A stretch of DNA of 15,690 bases from JAVBNJ01 sp031551625. Its GTDB lineage: Bacteria > Bacteroidota > Bacteroidia > Bacteroidales > UBA932. A program made the position numbers and the translations under genes. Of this stretch, positions 14,767 to 15,690 are shown one piece after another. A model generated the notes under the pieces. It searched no databases. It had not been told where the DNA came from and saw only the letters and a program-made list of their open reading frames with translations. The stretch's first letter is position 1. The number at the start of each line of letters is the position of its first letter. The stretch spans positions 1 to 15,690 of the forward strand of contig JAVBNJ010000120.1 in NCBI GenBank assembly GCA_031551625.1, in the 5' to 3' direction.

Positions 14767-15227
14767 GAAATCTCTTATTGGCCGTGGGCTGTGCGGCATA
14801 CAGCGGTTCGGACAAATGCTGCGTCTTGTCCGTTTTATCCACGCAGGTTGCACCTGTGCTTTCAAATTCAATAGGTTTTCCATTTTTAACTCCAATTTCA
14901 TTATATTAATTATCCTTTCTAATTCCGCGTAGTGCCTCCTACTCGAATATAAATAATCCTCTATATTTTTTCTACAATACTGCCTCGTATCAGGTATTTT
15001 TCAGCTGTGAAAGAACACTTTAGTGCTGCAAATATAAATGTTTGTTTTTATATGAGCAACTATTTAGTATTAGTAGACTTTGTATTCCTAGTTACATTTA
15101 CTAATTGAACTTATCTTTTGACAACTCCTGATAAAAAATATATTTTTCATTGACGGTCCTCTAAATTTTATTTCAATTTTTCTCATACACAGTGCATAGC
15201 CGCTATACGCAAACTTGCTGCCAATAA
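14767..15227. other. Leader and spacer upstream of the Sel1-repeat gene
   Basis: If translation starts at 14766, this is 461 bases without a gene. The part nearest the gene (14767-14901) stays in frame with it and could be coding. Beyond that, 14902-15227 is AT-rich and holds the promoter at 15029-15059. A short dyad ATAGC-C-GCTAT (15196-15206) about 20 bases past the FISUMP gene stop could be a weak terminator; the first downstream T-rich stretch is not clean. Nothing else is recognised. Confidence 0.5.
15029..15059 (-). promoter_or_regulatory. Bacteroidota promoter upstream of the Sel1-repeat gene
   Basis: On the minus strand TTG (15057-15059), a 20-base spacer, then TATATTTG (15029-15036). 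Both halves match the Bacteroidota consensus TTG-N(about 19)-TAnnTTTG, the best full promoter in the window. The start of transcription would fall near 15022, giving a leader of about 120 bases to the ATG at 14901 or about 255 bases to the ATG at 14766. Confidence 0.6.
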
Positions 15228-15690
15228 CTATCTCATACAACGAATGCGAAAATAATCTACATTATCCGTTATGTGGCTACAATCGCTATGATTACATTGT
15301 GTATGGGGTTGAGCACTCCAACCATATAACGATGGATTCATAACTAATATATACCCGTCCTTGCACCACCAAAATCCTGCTTGCCGGGAATCCCAACCAT
15401 ACTCAGGACAGTAGAATGTATTATACAAACTAAAGGAGGTACCGTAATAATCATTTCCTCCTACCGATGTTTCTACCAAATCTATATAACGCGGCGAACT
15501 GTTGTTTGTAACAAAGGCGTTCCATTCGGCAGCTGTCGGAACCTTCCACCCCGAAGGGCATGTGCTGCTATTGCTGGCGCTTGCCCCTGGGTAATAGGCT
15601 CCCGACGATGCACAATTTGCCGCTACACCCTGCCAGCAACTATAGGTAACCCCTTTGTAATTCAGATTTTGTGCCATATACCATTTCCCA
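15228..15690 (-). CDS. FISUMP-domain surface protein, C-terminal fragment
   Basis: The frame is open to the window edge, so the 5' end is missing. The first Met seen (15677) is internal: the codons before it read GKWY, giving GKWYMAQNLNY, the usual opening of the FISUMP domain (Fibrobacter succinogenes major paralogous domain). Further marks are CPSGWKVPTAAEWNAF and the closing RIRCMR. The visible part holds many Cys, Trp and Tyr residues, so disulfide bonds in an exported protein are likely. FISUMP proteins are often lipoproteins or surface proteins of Fibrobacter and Bacteroidota with no defined biochemical role. The missing N-terminus would show whether there is a lipobox or further domains. 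It reads in the same direction as all other genes, but a promoter for the Sel1 gene lies between them. Confidence 0.88.
   Translation of the reverse strand, partial: GKWYMAQNLNYKGVTYSCWQGVAANCASSGAYYPGASASNSSTCPSGWKVPTAAEWNAFVTNNSSPRYIDLVETSVGGNDYYGTSFSLYNTFYCPEYGWDSRQAGFWWCKDGYILVMNPSLYGWSAQPHTQCNHSDCSHITDNVDYFRIRCMR

Noticed and set aside
15196..15206. ATAGC-C-GCTAT dyad past the FISUMP gene as a terminator
   Set aside because: A 5-bp stem with a one-base loop cannot fold well and the T-rich stretch is distant.

Overview
All eight substantial genes read from the minus strand. The window looks like chromosomal DNA of a Bacteroidota, possibly Bacteroidales. The signs are exported proteins with A-Q type signal-peptide cleavage sites, promoter elements of the Bacteroidota type (TAnnTTTG, with an upstream TTG), and a set of families common in that phylum: a giant alpha-2-macroglobulin, a GIN-domain (DUF2807) protein, an S41 processing peptidase and a FISUMP-domain protein. 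I see no rRNA, tRNA, CRISPR array, transposase or phage gene.

Layout, from the right edge (upstream) to the left edge (downstream). (1) 15228-15690: the C-terminal end of a FISUMP-domain surface protein, cut by the window edge. (2) 15227-14767: a non-coding leader with a good promoter at 15029-15059, then an exported Sel1-repeat protein (13915-14766, possibly starting at 14901). (3) 13914-13526: about 390 bases without a convincing gene. It holds a REP-like hairpin, a perfect 16-bp palindrome, a possible 37-residue ORF and the promoter of the next operon. (4) 13525-9853: a tight three-gene unit, GIN-domain protein, S41 C-terminal processing peptidase, then family 9 glycosyltransferase (LPS heptosyltransferase type), with gaps of 18 and 13 bases. 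It ends in a clear intrinsic terminator at 9815-9841. (5) 9760-97: a promoter, then a 2048-residue thioester alpha-2-macroglobulin, a DUF2339 polytopic membrane protein and an overlapping DUF3999-like single-span protein. These are probably cotranscribed.

Most of the genes concern the cell envelope. The macroglobulin would trap proteases in the periplasm or at the surface, the S41 peptidase trims exported proteins, the glycosyltransferase builds LPS core, and DUF2339/DUF3999 form an uncharacterised inner-membrane pair. A link between the macroglobulin and the DUF2339/DUF3999 pair is inference from gene order.

The most unusual features are inside the macroglobulin gene. Two GC-rich palindromic elements sharing a core word lie in frame in the region encoding the part just after the thioester domain. 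The presumed bait region carries a short motif resembling one in SusC-type TonB-dependent receptors. No complete new defence or mobile system is evident. The best leads are those intragenic elements, the hairpin/palindrome/small-ORF spacer, and the macroglobulin-DUF2339-DUF3999 gene set.
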